A program made the position numbers and the translations under genes. A stretch of DNA of 64,000 nucleotides from positions 152,872-216,871 of the forward strand of contig NZ_LMBW01000003.1 in assembly GCF_001439915.1 (NCBI RefSeq). Direction: 5' to 3'. The notes below the pieces were generated by a model. It saw only the letters and a program-made list of their open reading frames with translations. It ran no database searches and was not told the origin of the DNA. The stretch comes from Fredinandcohnia humi (GTDB lineage: Bacteria > Bacillota > Bacilli > Bacillales > Bacillaceae_L). Every line of letters starts with the position of its first letter. Within the stretch, counting starts at the first letter, position 1. Positions 1 through 8,913 of this stretch are shown here, one piece after another.

Positions 1-255
1 TCTATTACTAATTATTCCTCTTTTCTTGTCCGAATAAAGCGTGTATTCGGACTCATTCTCATAAATTCGGGTTCCAACTGTCCAAATGAAGCCCAGATTC
101 AGACTCTAACACTAATTATTCCTCTTTTCTTGTCCGAATAAAGCGTGTATTCGGACTCATTCTAGTAAATTCGGGTTCCAACTGTCCAAATGAATCCCAG
201 ATTCCGACTCTATCACTCTACTTTTCTCTTTTCCTGTCCGAATGAAGCATGTATT
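1..255. repeat. 104-bp tandem repeat, about 2.4 copies
   Basis: Copies begin at 1, 105 and 209. The first two are nearly identical over 104 bp and the third is partial and more diverged. Each copy contains an inverted repeat CCGAATA/TATTCGG separated by 7 bases, followed by a conserved stretch around GGGTTCCAACTGTCC. No reading frame of interest is seen. The repeat lies upstream of the first operon and may be what is left of the preceding intergenic region. Confidence 0.85.
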
Positions 256-366
256 TTGACATCCCCTTTTGTAAGTTAGCTAAACAATTTCTATCAATCC
301 AATGTCCTAAGCCCACATCCACTTCTTTCCAAGAATTTTGGATGTTTTTATAGTTTTGTAGGATAG

Positions 367-419
367 TTGAAAATAATGAAAGCGATATAATAATGATTGT
401 AAGGAATGAAAACGCTTCA
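367..419 (+). promoter_or_regulatory. Probable promoter/operator of the saccharide operon
   Basis: A -35-like TTGAAA (367-372) is followed by AT-rich -10-like sequence at 386-395; the spacing is not ideal. Two similar half-palindromic motifs overlap and follow it: TGAAAGCGATATAA (377-390), one mismatch from the cre consensus, and TGAAAACGCTTCA (407-419), a 13-bp near-palindrome with a central CG. This could give CcpA (catabolite) control on top of control by the YesM/YesN-like pair encoded downstream. Inferred by eye only. Confidence 0.4.
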
Positions 420-447
420 ATCAAGAGATAAAAAGGGAGGAATAGAT

Positions 448-1731
448 ATGAAGAAATTAGGATTTGTCCTAATGGCGTTTGCAGTGGTGCTAGGTTTAGC
501 AGCATGTGGTGGTAAAGACAAGGAAAGTCAAGGGTCCACAAAAGATGGGGCAATTGAGCTTACTCTTTGGACGGACTGGACAGAAGATCGTCCGGAAAAT
601 ACGCTTTCTAAGGATATTATCGCTAAATTTAATGAAGAGCATGAAGATATTCATGTGAAAATCGAAGAGATTCCACATGATCAATATGAAACAAAATTAA
701 GAACACAAGCAGCAGGAAATCAATTACCTGATTTAATGCGTGTATGGCCGGGTGCTAGAACAGCTCCTTTAGCTGAAGGTGGAGCCATTCTTCCACTTAA
801 CCCAATCATTGATAATTGGGAAGGGGTTATTCCAGATTCAATCCTTCAAAACTATGCAATTGATGGAAAATATTACGCAATCCCAGGTAACGTTAGTATT
901 ACAAGCTTAATCTATTACAATAAAGAAATGCTTAAAGAAGTTGGATATGATGAGTTTCCAACAACATATGCAGAGTTTAAAGAACTTGTAAAAGCGCTTG
1001 ATGATAATGGTACAACACCAATTGCTTTAGGTAATAAATCAATCTGGCCGTTACAATCTGTTTATATCTCTACAATTGGAGATCGTTTTACTGGAAGTGA
1101 TTTCTTAAAGAATGCGTTAAACGGAGAAGGTTCTTTTGAAGATCCACAGTTTATTAGTGCATTATCTGTAATCGATGAATTAACTAAAATGAATGCGTTT
1201 AATGAAGATATGAATACCCTTGATGAAGCTCAATCAAGAAATGAATTTATTAAAGGAACTTCTGCAATGCACTTTGCGGGTTCATGGGCAATTGGTCCAA
1301 TTTTAGAAAGTGTTGAAAATGCTGATAACATTGGTGTAGCGCCATTCCCATCTTTTGAAGGCGGAAATGGAGATGCAGCAACAATCGCGGGTGTTGCAGG
1401 TGGCGGTATCGCAGTTAGCAGCAAGTTAAGTGAAGAAAAGCAGGAAGCAGCGTTCACATTCTTGAAATACTACTATGGTGATGAGTTATACAAAGGTTTA
1501 GTTAAAGCAAATATTATTGTTCCAGCAGACGTTGAAATGGATGACAGCATTCCACAAGTCTTCAAGGACGCAAACAGCCAGGTTAAAGGTGGACTAGCAC
1601 CAGTATATGATGCGACATTAACACCTGAATTAACTGATATTATCAATAATGGTCTTCAATCCATTACATTAGGTGACAAAACACCAGAACAGTTAGCAAA
1701 AGAAATGCAAAAAGAAGTAGAAAGCAAATAA
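448..1731 (+). CDS. Extracellular sugar-binding lipoprotein of an ABC importer
   Basis: A 427-residue substrate-binding protein of the family 1 (MalE/UgpB-like) type that delivers a saccharide to the two permeases encoded next. The start at 448 is preferred over an upstream in-frame ATG at 406 because it follows AAGGGAGG and begins with a lipoprotein signal peptide (MKKLGFVL...) ending in the lipobox LAAC. The mature protein should therefore be anchored to the outer face of the membrane. The typical WTDW start of the first lobe and the FAGSWAIGP segment of family 1 binding proteins are visible. The downstream GH1 and GH94 enzymes suggest a beta-gluco-oligosaccharide as ligand, but the substrate cannot be read from the sequence. 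No ATPase gene is present in the operon, so a shared MsmX-type ATPase probably energises it. Confidence 0.9.
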   Translation: MKKLGFVLMAFAVVLGLAACGGKDKESQGSTKDGAIELTLWTDWTEDRPENTLSKDIIAKFNEEHEDIHVKIEEIPHDQYETKLRTQAAGNQLPDLMRVWPGARTAPLAEGGAILPLNPIIDNWEGVIPDSILQNYAIDGKYYAIPGNVSITSLIYYNKEMLKEVGYDEFPTTYAEFKELVKALDDNGTTPIALGNKSIWPLQSVYISTIGDRFTGSDFLKNALNGEGSFEDPQFISALSVIDELTKMNAFNEDMNTLDEAQSRNEFIKGTSAMHFAGSWAIGPILESVENADNIGVAPFPSFEGGNGDAATIAGVAGGGIAVSSKLSEEKQEAAFTFLKYYYGDELYKGLVKANIIVPADVEMDDSIPQVFKDANSQVKGGLAPVYDATLTPELTDIINNGLQSITLGDKTPEQLAKEMQKEVESK

Positions 1732-1740
1732 TAGTGATAT

Positions 1741-1771
1741 CACAGGTTACTTGATTTCTAAGTAACCTGTG
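1741..1771 (+). other. Intercistronic hairpin after the binding-protein gene
   Basis: A perfect 12-bp stem (CACAGGTTACTT at 1741-1752, its complement at 1760-1771) with a 7-base loop and no following T run. Such hairpins between binding-protein and permease genes are known to stabilise the upstream message or partly terminate, giving excess binding protein over permease. Confidence 0.75.
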
Positions 1772-1790
1772 TGCATTTAGGGGGGAGAAC

Positions 1791-2666
1791 ATGAAATTAA
1801 CAAAGACAAGTAAGGTCGCAATGGTAGTAGGAATTTTACCGGCCTTTATCCTCTATGTTGTGTTTGCCATCTATCCAATTCTCCAGTCCTTTTATTATTC
1901 AGTGATGGATTGGAACGGATTCAATGAAATGACTTTTATTGGATTGGATAATTTTAAAAAGTTATTCACAGATCCTCTTTTTTGGAATTCTGTAAAAAAT
2001 AATATTTATGTTGTATTGGCTTCTGTATTAGGGCAGGTCCCAATCGCATTATTCATTGCACTCTTACTTAACCGTAAAATAAGAGGTGCAAAGCTATTTA
2101 GAACCATCGGCTTTTTACCAGTTGTTTTATCAACTGTCGTGATTTCTTTAACATGGAGCTTAATTTACAACTCTCGAAATGGGTTAATCAATGAAGCTTT
2201 ACGAGCAGTTGGACTAGATTCTCTTGCACAGAACTGGTTAGGCGATACAAAATGGACAATGATTGCTGTCTTGGTCGTTGTAATTTGGCAGTTCGTGGGA
2301 TTATACATGATTATCTTCTTAGCGGCATTGCAAAATGTACCAGAAGAAGTATTAGAAGCTGCCAAAATGGATGGAGCTTCAGAGTGGGCAACCACTTGGA
2401 AAATCACGGTTCCAATGATTTGGGATACCATTCTAGTTGCGATTATCCTATGTATTTCAGGTAGCTTGAAGACATTTGATTTAATCTATGTCATGACAAA
2501 TGGTGGTCCAGCCCACTCTACAGATGTTATGGCACTCTATATGTTTAATGAAACATTCTCGAAATTACAATATGGATATGGTAGTGCTATATCTGTATTC
2601 ATTTTCTTCTTTAGTCTCATTTTAATTGCTGTTGTGAACAAAGTATTAGGAAAGAAAATGATATAG
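1791..2666 (+). CDS. Sugar ABC transporter permease, MalF/UgpA-type
   Basis: A 291-residue inner component of the importer with about six membrane helices. The EAA loop that docks on the ATPase is clear (EEVLEAAKMDGAS, about residues 184-196). The start is an ATG behind GGGGGGAG. It is the first of two permeases, with 12 bases between its stop codon and the chosen start of the next gene, and belongs to the operon running from 448 to about 11350. Family membership is secure; substrate is inferred only from the neighbouring glycosidases. Confidence 0.9.
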   Translation: MKLTKTSKVAMVVGILPAFILYVVFAIYPILQSFYYSVMDWNGFNEMTFIGLDNFKKLFTDPLFWNSVKNNIYVVLASVLGQVPIALFIALLLNRKIRGAKLFRTIGFLPVVLSTVVISLTWSLIYNSRNGLINEALRAVGLDSLAQNWLGDTKWTMIAVLVVVIWQFVGLYMIIFLAALQNVPEEVLEAAKMDGASEWATTWKITVPMIWDTILVAIILCISGSLKTFDLIYVMTNGGPAHSTDVMALYMFNETFSKLQYGYGSAISVFIFFFSLILIAVVNKVLGKKMI

Positions 2667-2678
2667 GAGGTGGACAAC

Positions 2679-3518
2679 GTGGAAAAAACAAATAAGCAAA
2701 AAAGTATGAAAAAACCACTTATTTATATTACATTAATCTTATTTGCTATTATGAATGCATATCCGATTTTGTGGATGGCAATCAACTCCTTTAAATCTGA
2801 TAAGGAGTTTGCAACTAACCAATTAGGTTTCCCTAAAGAATTTATATTTGATAATTTTGCAAATGCTTGGGAAATTGCAAACCTAGGCGTTTTGTTTAAA
2901 AATAGTATTTTCGTTACAGTAACTGCAACAGCTTTAACTGTTTTTATCGGGGCATTAGCCTCCTATTTCTTATCTCGATTTGATTTCAAGATGAGCAAAT
3001 GGTTATATGGCTTTTTCGTCTTTGGATTGTTAATTCCGATTCATGCAACATTAGTACCGATGTTTATTTTAATGAAAAATTTAGGTTTGTTAAATACACC
3101 AATCACACTACTGTTCCCTTATATCGCATTCCATTTGCCAATTACGATTTTCATTTTAACAAGCTTTATGAAGGCATTTCCTAAGGATATTGAGGAATCT
3201 GCGATTATGGATGGTTGTGGTATTTTCCGGATCTTCTGGTCCATTATATTGCCTATGTCACGTCCGGCATTGGCGACCGTTATGATTTTGAACTTTATCT
3301 ACAATTGGAACGAATTTTCGTTCGCGTTAGTGTTAATTAATGATCCACAGCTTCAAACATTGCCATTAGGTCTTGCGAAATTCGCTGGTCAATTTACAAC
3401 AGATTATGGTGCGCAAATGGCTGGATTAACCATGTCACTCATTCCAATTGTAATTTTCTATATCATTTTTGAAAAGAATATAGTCAAAGGTATGACAGCA
3501 GGTGCGGTAAAAGGGTAA
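2679..3518 (+). CDS. Sugar ABC transporter permease, MalG/UgpE-type
   Basis: The second permease subunit, 279 residues, with the EAA motif (EESAIMDGCG) and the usual C-terminal GAVKG ending of the family. The start is taken as GTG at 2679, eight bases after the AGGAGG at 2665-2670. An in-frame GTG at 2670 overlaps that ribosome site and is unlikely. It pairs with the upstream MalF-like protein to form the membrane channel. Confidence 0.88.
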   Translation: MEKTNKQKSMKKPLIYITLILFAIMNAYPILWMAINSFKSDKEFATNQLGFPKEFIFDNFANAWEIANLGVLFKNSIFVTVTATALTVFIGALASYFLSRFDFKMSKWLYGFFVFGLLIPIHATLVPMFILMKNLGLLNTPITLLFPYIAFHLPITIFILTSFMKAFPKDIEESAIMDGCGIFRIFWSIILPMSRPALATVMILNFIYNWNEFSFALVLINDPQLQTLPLGLAKFAGQFTTDYGAQMAGLTMSLIPIVIFYIIFEKNIVKGMTAGAVKG

Positions 3519-3556
3519 AGCTAAGATATAATTACAGTTTTATTGAAAAAAAGTAG

Positions 3557-3585
3557 GTGAACAGCGGAACCGCCCCCGTGTTTCG
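3557..3585 (+). repeat. Degenerate GGGAC/GTCCC (REP-like) palindrome
   Basis: The stretch GTGAACAGCGGAACC followed by GCCCCCGTG and TTTCG aligns with the REP palindromes seen at 16.8, 23.5, 24.9, 26.5 and 34.3 kb, but with several mismatches. It lies directly in front of the sensor kinase start, where a ribosome site would be expected and none is seen. Assignment to the family is tentative. Confidence 0.4.
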
Positions 3586-3591
3586 TGCAAA

Positions 3592-5313
3592 ATGATCCCA
3601 AATTGGAGCTTACGAAAAAAGTTTTTACTCATTTTCCTTGTTTTTATCACCCTTCCAACAGCGTTATATGGAATACTCATCTACAACCAAACGACGGAAG
3701 TTCTAAAGAAACAAGTGGAAGAGGACATCTTAGACCGACTTAATCAAGATGAACAAAGACTTTTGTCCATTATTCGCGATGTCGAAAGTATGTCCGCCTA
3801 CATGATTTACAATAAGGACTTCCGTACATTTTTTAATACGTCCGTAGAAACATCCCCATCCTTTAATATAAATGTGGAAGGGATGAAAGGATATTTTACC
3901 TTTCAGCTGATGTCGAATGAGTATATCTCCTCGATTTATTTAATAGGAAGTAGTGGAGAATTAACATTTGGTGAACCAATTTCTGCGGATGAAGGTGAGT
4001 TGAATGAGGCAGCCGAGGCTGGCAGGGGATTACCCATTTGGAGTGATTCCTATAAGGTGAAGAGTGGATGGGGTGGAGAGAAGCATGTCATTAGCCTGTC
4101 AAGGGTGATCAACGATTTAAACGAGATCAATCGTCCAATCGGTATGGTCCGGATTCGCCTTAATCAAGAAAAACTTCAAAAAAGCTTAGAAATGAGGCAA
4201 GGAAATTATCTTGTGATGTCAAATTCAGGTGAAGTTGTTCTCCATTCAAATCAGTCTCTTGTCAGAAAAATATTTCCGAACCAAGAGTTTGTTGACTGGG
4301 TAAATCATGGGCAACAGCCAACATATGACATTACAATAGAAAAAGACGAGTACAAGGTAGTTAAGAAAAAGCTCAGTGGGACAAATTGGACATCTGTTGT
4401 GATGGTAAAAGAAAAGGATTTGGTTAAGGGACTCTATACAGTAAGAAGCTCGAACGTGTATATGATCGCCCTTCTTCTTATATTAGGAGCCATTGCCTTA
4501 ATTGGTTTTTATCGTACCCATATAAGAAGAATCATCGATTTAACGAACCAAACCCGACAGGTGGAAAAAGGGAATTTCACTGCGAGTGTAGAGGTAACGT
4601 CAAAGGATGAAATCGGTCGATTGGGAATGCGGTTTAATAAAATGGTAAAGACCATCCAAAGGCTGATTGATACGGAATATAAGTTGAAAATTAAGCAGAA
4701 GGAATCCGAGTTAAAGGCCCTTCAGAACCAAATTGATCCACACTTTCTATATAATACGTTAGATATGATTCGCTGGACAGCAAGACTTGAAAACGCAATG
4801 GAAACGGGACAACAAATTGAGCAGCTATCGAAGGTTTTCCGAATGAATCTCAATCAGGGGAAAATATGGGTAACCCTTGAAGAAGAGCTAGCTTATATTA
4901 AGTCCTATTTAGAGCTGCAAAAAAGCCGTCTCGGCGAACGTCTTGCATTCAACATGTATCTGGATGATGATATCAAACAGTCTTTTATTATGAAACACAT
5001 GATTCAGCCCCTCGTTGAAAATAGTATCCTGCATGGGTTTAAGGATTTGCCAAGACAAGGTGTTATCACAATTCGTTGCTACAAGATGGATGAGCAGATG
5101 TGGATTGATGTGATTGACAATGGCCACGGATTCATAGAAGCACAGTCACATACGGGCTACGCATTGAAAAATATGAATGAGCGGTTATCGATTGTGTTCG
5201 GAGAACCATATGGGTTACAAATAGTAGAACCTAAAGAAGGCGCAATGGTTCGACTTGTACTTCCCCTCTTATGGGATTCAAAACAGTTGGAGGATGTAGG
5301 TGATGAGTCATGA
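3592..5313 (+). CDS. YesM-like sensor histidine kinase
   Basis: A 573-residue membrane sensor: TM1 about residues 11-31, an extracytoplasmic sensing domain about 32-285, TM2 about 287-306, a HAMP linker, the His_kinase module with the phospho-accepting histidine H383 in QIDPHFLYNTLD, and a C-terminal HATPase domain (N box ENSILHGF, G box NGHGF). This is the LytS/YesM architecture that typically controls an adjacent saccharide ABC importer. It probably senses saccharide or the loaded binding protein and phosphorylates the downstream regulator, whose start codon overlaps its stop (ATGA). The ATG at 3592 has no convincing ribosome site; a degenerate REP-like palindrome occupies that position. 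Confidence 0.9.
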   Translation: MIPNWSLRKKFLLIFLVFITLPTALYGILIYNQTTEVLKKQVEEDILDRLNQDEQRLLSIIRDVESMSAYMIYNKDFRTFFNTSVETSPSFNINVEGMKGYFTFQLMSNEYISSIYLIGSSGELTFGEPISADEGELNEAAEAGRGLPIWSDSYKVKSGWGGEKHVISLSRVINDLNEINRPIGMVRIRLNQEKLQKSLEMRQGNYLVMSNSGEVVLHSNQSLVRKIFPNQEFVDWVNHGQQPTYDITIEKDEYKVVKKKLSGTNWTSVVMVKEKDLVKGLYTVRSSNVYMIALLLILGAIALIGFYRTHIRRIIDLTNQTRQVEKGNFTASVEVTSKDEIGRLGMRFNKMVKTIQRLIDTEYKLKIKQKESELKALQNQIDPHFLYNTLDMIRWTARLENAMETGQQIEQLSKVFRMNLNQGKIWVTLEEELAYIKSYLELQKSRLGERLAFNMYLDDDIKQSFIMKHMIQPLVENSILHGFKDLPRQGVITIRCYKMDEQMWIDVIDNGHGFIEAQSHTGYALKNMNERLSIVFGEPYGLQIVEPKEGAMVRLVLPLLWDSKQLEDVGDES

Positions 5314-6464
5314 CATATAAAATGTTAATAGTGGATGATGAGCCTATTATTTCTCGCGGGCTGCAGCAAACGATCCCTTGGGAAACGATCAATGTGGAGG
5401 TAGTCGACACTGCACATGATGGCGAAGATGCGATTCAAAAAGTAACGCAATATGGAGATATTGATATTGTGATTACTGACGTCAGGATGCCAAGGATGGA
5501 TGGCTTGCAGCTTGCAACCTACCTGGATGAACACTTCCCACAAATTCGAACAATAATCATTAGCGGATATGATGAGTTTGCATATGCGCAGAAAGCAATC
5601 CGGGTCGGCGTGAAGGACTATTTATTAAAACCGGTGGATATTGACGAGCTTGTTGAGAAGGTAAAACAAATCACAAGTCAAATCAACTCTGAGCACCTCA
5701 GGCAAAAGGAACAATATGAAGCCGGATTGCAGAATGCCATCATTCAGCAACTATCTGATCTGCAAGAAGACAATCCTATTCAATTTAAACAATACGATGA
5801 TATACCCATTTTTCCTTTTATCAGTATGCAGCCGCATTATCTGAAAAAGATAGCCAATCTCGCACCAGAAGAGATTCGGAAATTTAAAAATGAATGGAAG
5901 ACAACGATTGAGTGTGGTCTACAAGAATTTGGATTTCATTCTATCTCATTTTTTACAGAGGAAAATATCTTACTTACTTGTATTCAAGGAGATGTACATT
6001 TCTCAACAGAGATTCACAATGATGGTTTTGATCTACAGTATGTTTGGAACAATAATTCCATTCTAATCGGAGAATTGAAGGAAGTCTATGCAAAACTTGT
6101 AGATAAGACAAAGGATTTACTCTTAAAAGGTTTGGACAAGCAAGATTTATTAATTGACCAGGCGATGAACTATATTAGGGAATACTTTCGGACGAACATT
6201 AAGGTTCATGAAGTAGCGGATGTCATTAATATCACGCCGAATTATTTTAGCTCCTTATTTAAGCAAAAAACGGGCGTTAATTTCAATGAATATGTGAACG
6301 ACCTAAGGGTAGAAGAAGCAAAGCTTTTACTTGCGGAAACACCATTTAAGGTAAATGAAATATCGGAACAAGTTGGGTTTCACGAATACAAGTATTTTGT
6401 TGCAGTGTTCAAAAAGGTAACAGGAATGACACCTACAGACTACCGGAAATTTGTAAAACTATAA
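5310..6464 (+). CDS. YesN-like response regulator, AraC-type DNA binding
   Basis: A 384-residue regulator. The N-terminal receiver has the acidic pair D9/D10, the phospho-acceptor D57 in ITDVRMPRMDG and the conserved lysine in YLLKP. A divergent middle region is followed by a C-terminal AraC double HTH (about residues 285-384; ITPNYFSSLFKQKTG and the second-helix signature EISEQVGFHEYKYF). It is the partner of the overlapping sensor kinase and the likely activator of this operon. Confidence 0.92.
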   Translation: MTYKMLIVDDEPIISRGLQQTIPWETINVEVVDTAHDGEDAIQKVTQYGDIDIVITDVRMPRMDGLQLATYLDEHFPQIRTIIISGYDEFAYAQKAIRVGVKDYLLKPVDIDELVEKVKQITSQINSEHLRQKEQYEAGLQNAIIQQLSDLQEDNPIQFKQYDDIPIFPFISMQPHYLKKIANLAPEEIRKFKNEWKTTIECGLQEFGFHSISFFTEENILLTCIQGDVHFSTEIHNDGFDLQYVWNNNSILIGELKEVYAKLVDKTKDLLLKGLDKQDLLIDQAMNYIREYFRTNIKVHEVADVINITPNYFSSLFKQKTGVNFNEYVNDLRVEEAKLLLAETPFKVNEISEQVGFHEYKYFVAVFKKVTGMTPTDYRKFVKL

Positions 6465-6495
6465 AAAGAGAACATACACTGGGGAGAGATGAGAA

Positions 6496-7935
6496 ATGGA
6501 AAAACTAACAATGAAGCTTCCGGAGGATTTTATCATTGGAGCTGCATCTTCAGCATGGCAAACAGAAGGCTGGACAGGAAAAAAGGAATTCCAGGATTCT
6601 TACTTAGACCTATGGTATAAAAACAATAAAAATGTATGGCATAACGGCTATGGTCCAGCGGTTGCTACTGATTTTTACAATCGATATAAAGAAGATGTCA
6701 GTTACATGAAGAAAATCGGTCTTACCCATTATCGAACATCCATCAATTGGTCACGCTTTTTAACAGATTATGAGAATACCATCGTTGATGAAGAATATGC
6801 AAGCTATATAGGGAATGTCATTGATGAACTGATTGCAAACGGTGTTGAGCCAATGATTTGCCTAGAGCACTATGAACAGCCAGCATCTTTATTTGAAAAA
6901 TACGGTGGTTGGGGCTCTAAGCATGTTGTCGAGCTCTTTGTAAAATATGCTGAAAAAGTGTTTGAACGCTACGGTGACCGTGTGAAGCATTGGTTTGTTT
7001 TCAATGAGCCGGTTGTTGTTCAAACCCGCGTATACTTAGATGCCATCCGTTGGCCATTTGAGCAAAACACAAAAAAATGGATGCAATGGAACTATAACAA
7101 AGGGCTTGCTACTGCGAAAGTCGTTAAGTTGTTTAAGGAAATGGGCCTAAAAGAAAAAACAGGTGCAAAAATTGGATCAATCCTAAATCCTGAGGTTACT
7201 TATGCTCGCTCAACATCGGAGCATGACCAAAAAGCAGCAAGAATCTATGATCTATTCTTCAATCGCGTCTTCTTAGATCCTGCGATTAAAGGGGAGTATC
7301 CACAAGAATTATTCGAGTTAATGGAAAAACACGAAATTACGTTTGAACATACAGAGGAAGAACTTCAGCTCATCAAGGAAAATACGGTTGATTATGTTGG
7401 CATTAATCTCTATTTCCCCCACCGTGTAAAAGCTCGCACAACTAAGTGGAATGAAGAAACACCATTCCATCCAGAATATTATTACGAAAAACACGAGCTT
7501 ACAGGTAAGAAAATGAATCCTTACCGAGGCTGGGAAATCTACCCGCAAATCATGTTTGATATGGCGATGAGAATGAAGGAAGAGTACGGAAACATCGAAT
7601 GGTTTATTGCCGAAAATGGTATGGGTGTTGAGAACGAAGGCAGATTTAAAAATGAAGAGAATATCATTCAAGACGATTACCGAATTGAATTCATTAGCGA
7701 GCACTTGAAATGGCTCCTAAAAGCAGTTGAACAAGGTGCAAACTGTAAAGGCTATATGCTTTGGGCGTTTACCGACAATGTATCACCAATGAACGCATTC
7801 AAAAATCGTTATGGGCTTGTGTCAATTGATTTAGAAGACAACCGAAATCGTTCGCTTAAGAAGTCTGCATACTGGTACAAGCAGCTCATCGAAACAAAGG
7901 AATTCGAAGTGGAGAATGACGAATTCTATAAATAA
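6496..7935 (+). CDS. GH1 beta-glycosidase, possibly 6-phospho-beta-glucosidase
   Basis: A 479-residue cytoplasmic (beta/alpha)8 hydrolase. The acid/base glutamate is E171 (FNEP) and the nucleophile E373 (IAENG). In the aglycone and phosphate region, plain beta-glucosidases usually have E-W-x-x-G; here it reads DNVSPMNAFKNRYG, with the Ser and Tyr expected for 6-phospho-glycosidases and the Lys one position off. A 6-phospho substrate is therefore plausible and would fit the neighbouring ROK kinase, but this is inference. No signal peptide. The ribosome site is GGGGAGA before the ATG. Confidence 0.88.
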   Translation: MEKLTMKLPEDFIIGAASSAWQTEGWTGKKEFQDSYLDLWYKNNKNVWHNGYGPAVATDFYNRYKEDVSYMKKIGLTHYRTSINWSRFLTDYENTIVDEEYASYIGNVIDELIANGVEPMICLEHYEQPASLFEKYGGWGSKHVVELFVKYAEKVFERYGDRVKHWFVFNEPVVVQTRVYLDAIRWPFEQNTKKWMQWNYNKGLATAKVVKLFKEMGLKEKTGAKIGSILNPEVTYARSTSEHDQKAARIYDLFFNRVFLDPAIKGEYPQELFELMEKHEITFEHTEEELQLIKENTVDYVGINLYFPHRVKARTTKWNEETPFHPEYYYEKHELTGKKMNPYRGWEIYPQIMFDMAMRMKEEYGNIEWFIAENGMGVENEGRFKNEENIIQDDYRIEFISEHLKWLLKAVEQGANCKGYMLWAFTDNVSPMNAFKNRYGLVSIDLEDNRNRSLKKSAYWYKQLIETKEFEVENDEFYK

Positions 7936-7953
7936 GCTAAAAAGCACTGTCAG

Positions 7954-7982
7954 ACCCTTGAAATCTACTAGATTCCAAGGGT
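7954..7982 (+). other. Intercistronic hairpin (weak terminator or processing site)
   Basis: A 13-bp stem with one mismatch (ACCCTTGAAATCT and AGATTCCAAGGGT, 3-base loop) between the GH1 and ROK genes. It is followed only by a short T-poor stretch, so it is more likely to modulate than to end transcription. Confidence 0.6.
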
Positions 7983-8013
7983 TTAATCCTATCAAAAAAA
8001 CGAGGGAAACAAC

Positions 8014-8913
8014 ATGAAAAAATACATTGCCTTTGATATTGGAGGAACCTTTGTTAAATGTGGAATTGTGGATGAGAATGCACAGATCCTTCACTCAACG
8101 AAGGAGAAAACACCTAAAACACTCGATGGCCTGATGGATGTAATTGAAACATATAGCGATACGTGTCCAGATGCAGAGGGAATTGCGATTAGCAGTTGTG
8201 GTGCTGTCTCTTATGAAGGAGTAATCTATGGCTCAAGTTCGCTTCCCTATATCCATGGTCCCAATATAAAGGAACTTGTATCAGAACGTACAAAGCTACC
8301 AGTAAGTATCGAAAATGATGCCAACTGTGCAGGGTATGCAGAAGTTTGGAAAGGTGCAGCGAAAGGGAAAAAGGACGTCATGGTAATGGTCATTGGAACC
8401 GGAATTGGCGGGTCCATTTTTAAAGATGGACTCCTGCATAAAGGCGCACACCTTCATGGGGGCGAATTTGGATACATGTTGCTAACCACAAACTACTCCG
8501 ATAGTAATGATGTGTGGGCTAGAACAGCATCGACAAAAGCACTTGTACGGAAGGTAGCAAAAGCAAAACAACTAGATCCAGACGAATTGTCAGGGGAAGA
8601 GATTTTTTCGATGGCTGAATCTGGAGACGAGGATTGCATAAGGGCGATTGATGAATTTTACCATTTGCTTGCTGTTGGCATTTTTAATCTGCACTTTATC
8701 TATGACCCAGAAATCATCCTGATTGGTGGCGGGATCAGTGCACGCGATGATTTGATCATAAATATCAATAAGAAGTTAGATGCTATTTTATCAGCCATTG
8801 ACCTTGCAAAAATTAAACCTAATATTGCTGCCTGTGAGCTGCGCCAAAATGCAAATTTATTGGGGGCCGTCTACGGATTTATGAAGGAACAGGGAAGAGA
8901 GGGAGTAAAATGA
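8014..8913 (+). CDS. ROK-family sugar kinase, zinc-less (glucokinase or beta-glucoside kinase)
   Basis: A 299-residue ASKHA-fold kinase. The phosphate loop DIGGT (residues 8-12), catalytic aspartate D102 (ENDANCAGYAE) and the second nucleotide motif (GTGIGGSI) are present. The CxCGxxGCxE zinc motif of most ROK glucokinases is absent; at that place the protein reads HGGEFGYMLL without cysteines. Known zinc-less ROK members of this size include the beta-glucoside kinase BglK, which makes 6-phospho-disaccharides for GH1 enzymes. Alternatively it is a glucokinase for the glucose released by the phosphorylase. It overlaps the GH94 gene by four bases. Confidence 0.85.
   Translation: MKKYIAFDIGGTFVKCGIVDENAQILHSTKEKTPKTLDGLMDVIETYSDTCPDAEGIAISSCGAVSYEGVIYGSSSLPYIHGPNIKELVSERTKLPVSIENDANCAGYAEVWKGAAKGKKDVMVMVIGTGIGGSIFKDGLLHKGAHLHGGEFGYMLLTTNYSDSNDVWARTASTKALVRKVAKAKQLDPDELSGEEIFSMAESGDEDCIRAIDEFYHLLAVGIFNLHFIYDPEIILIGGGISARDDLIININKKLDAILSAIDLAKIKPNIAACELRQNANLLGAVYGFMKEQGREGVK

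Noticed and set aside
2165-2464. Open frames opposite and within the first permease gene
   Set aside because: No ribosome sites and no protein-like composition; they are reflections of the permease coding sequence.
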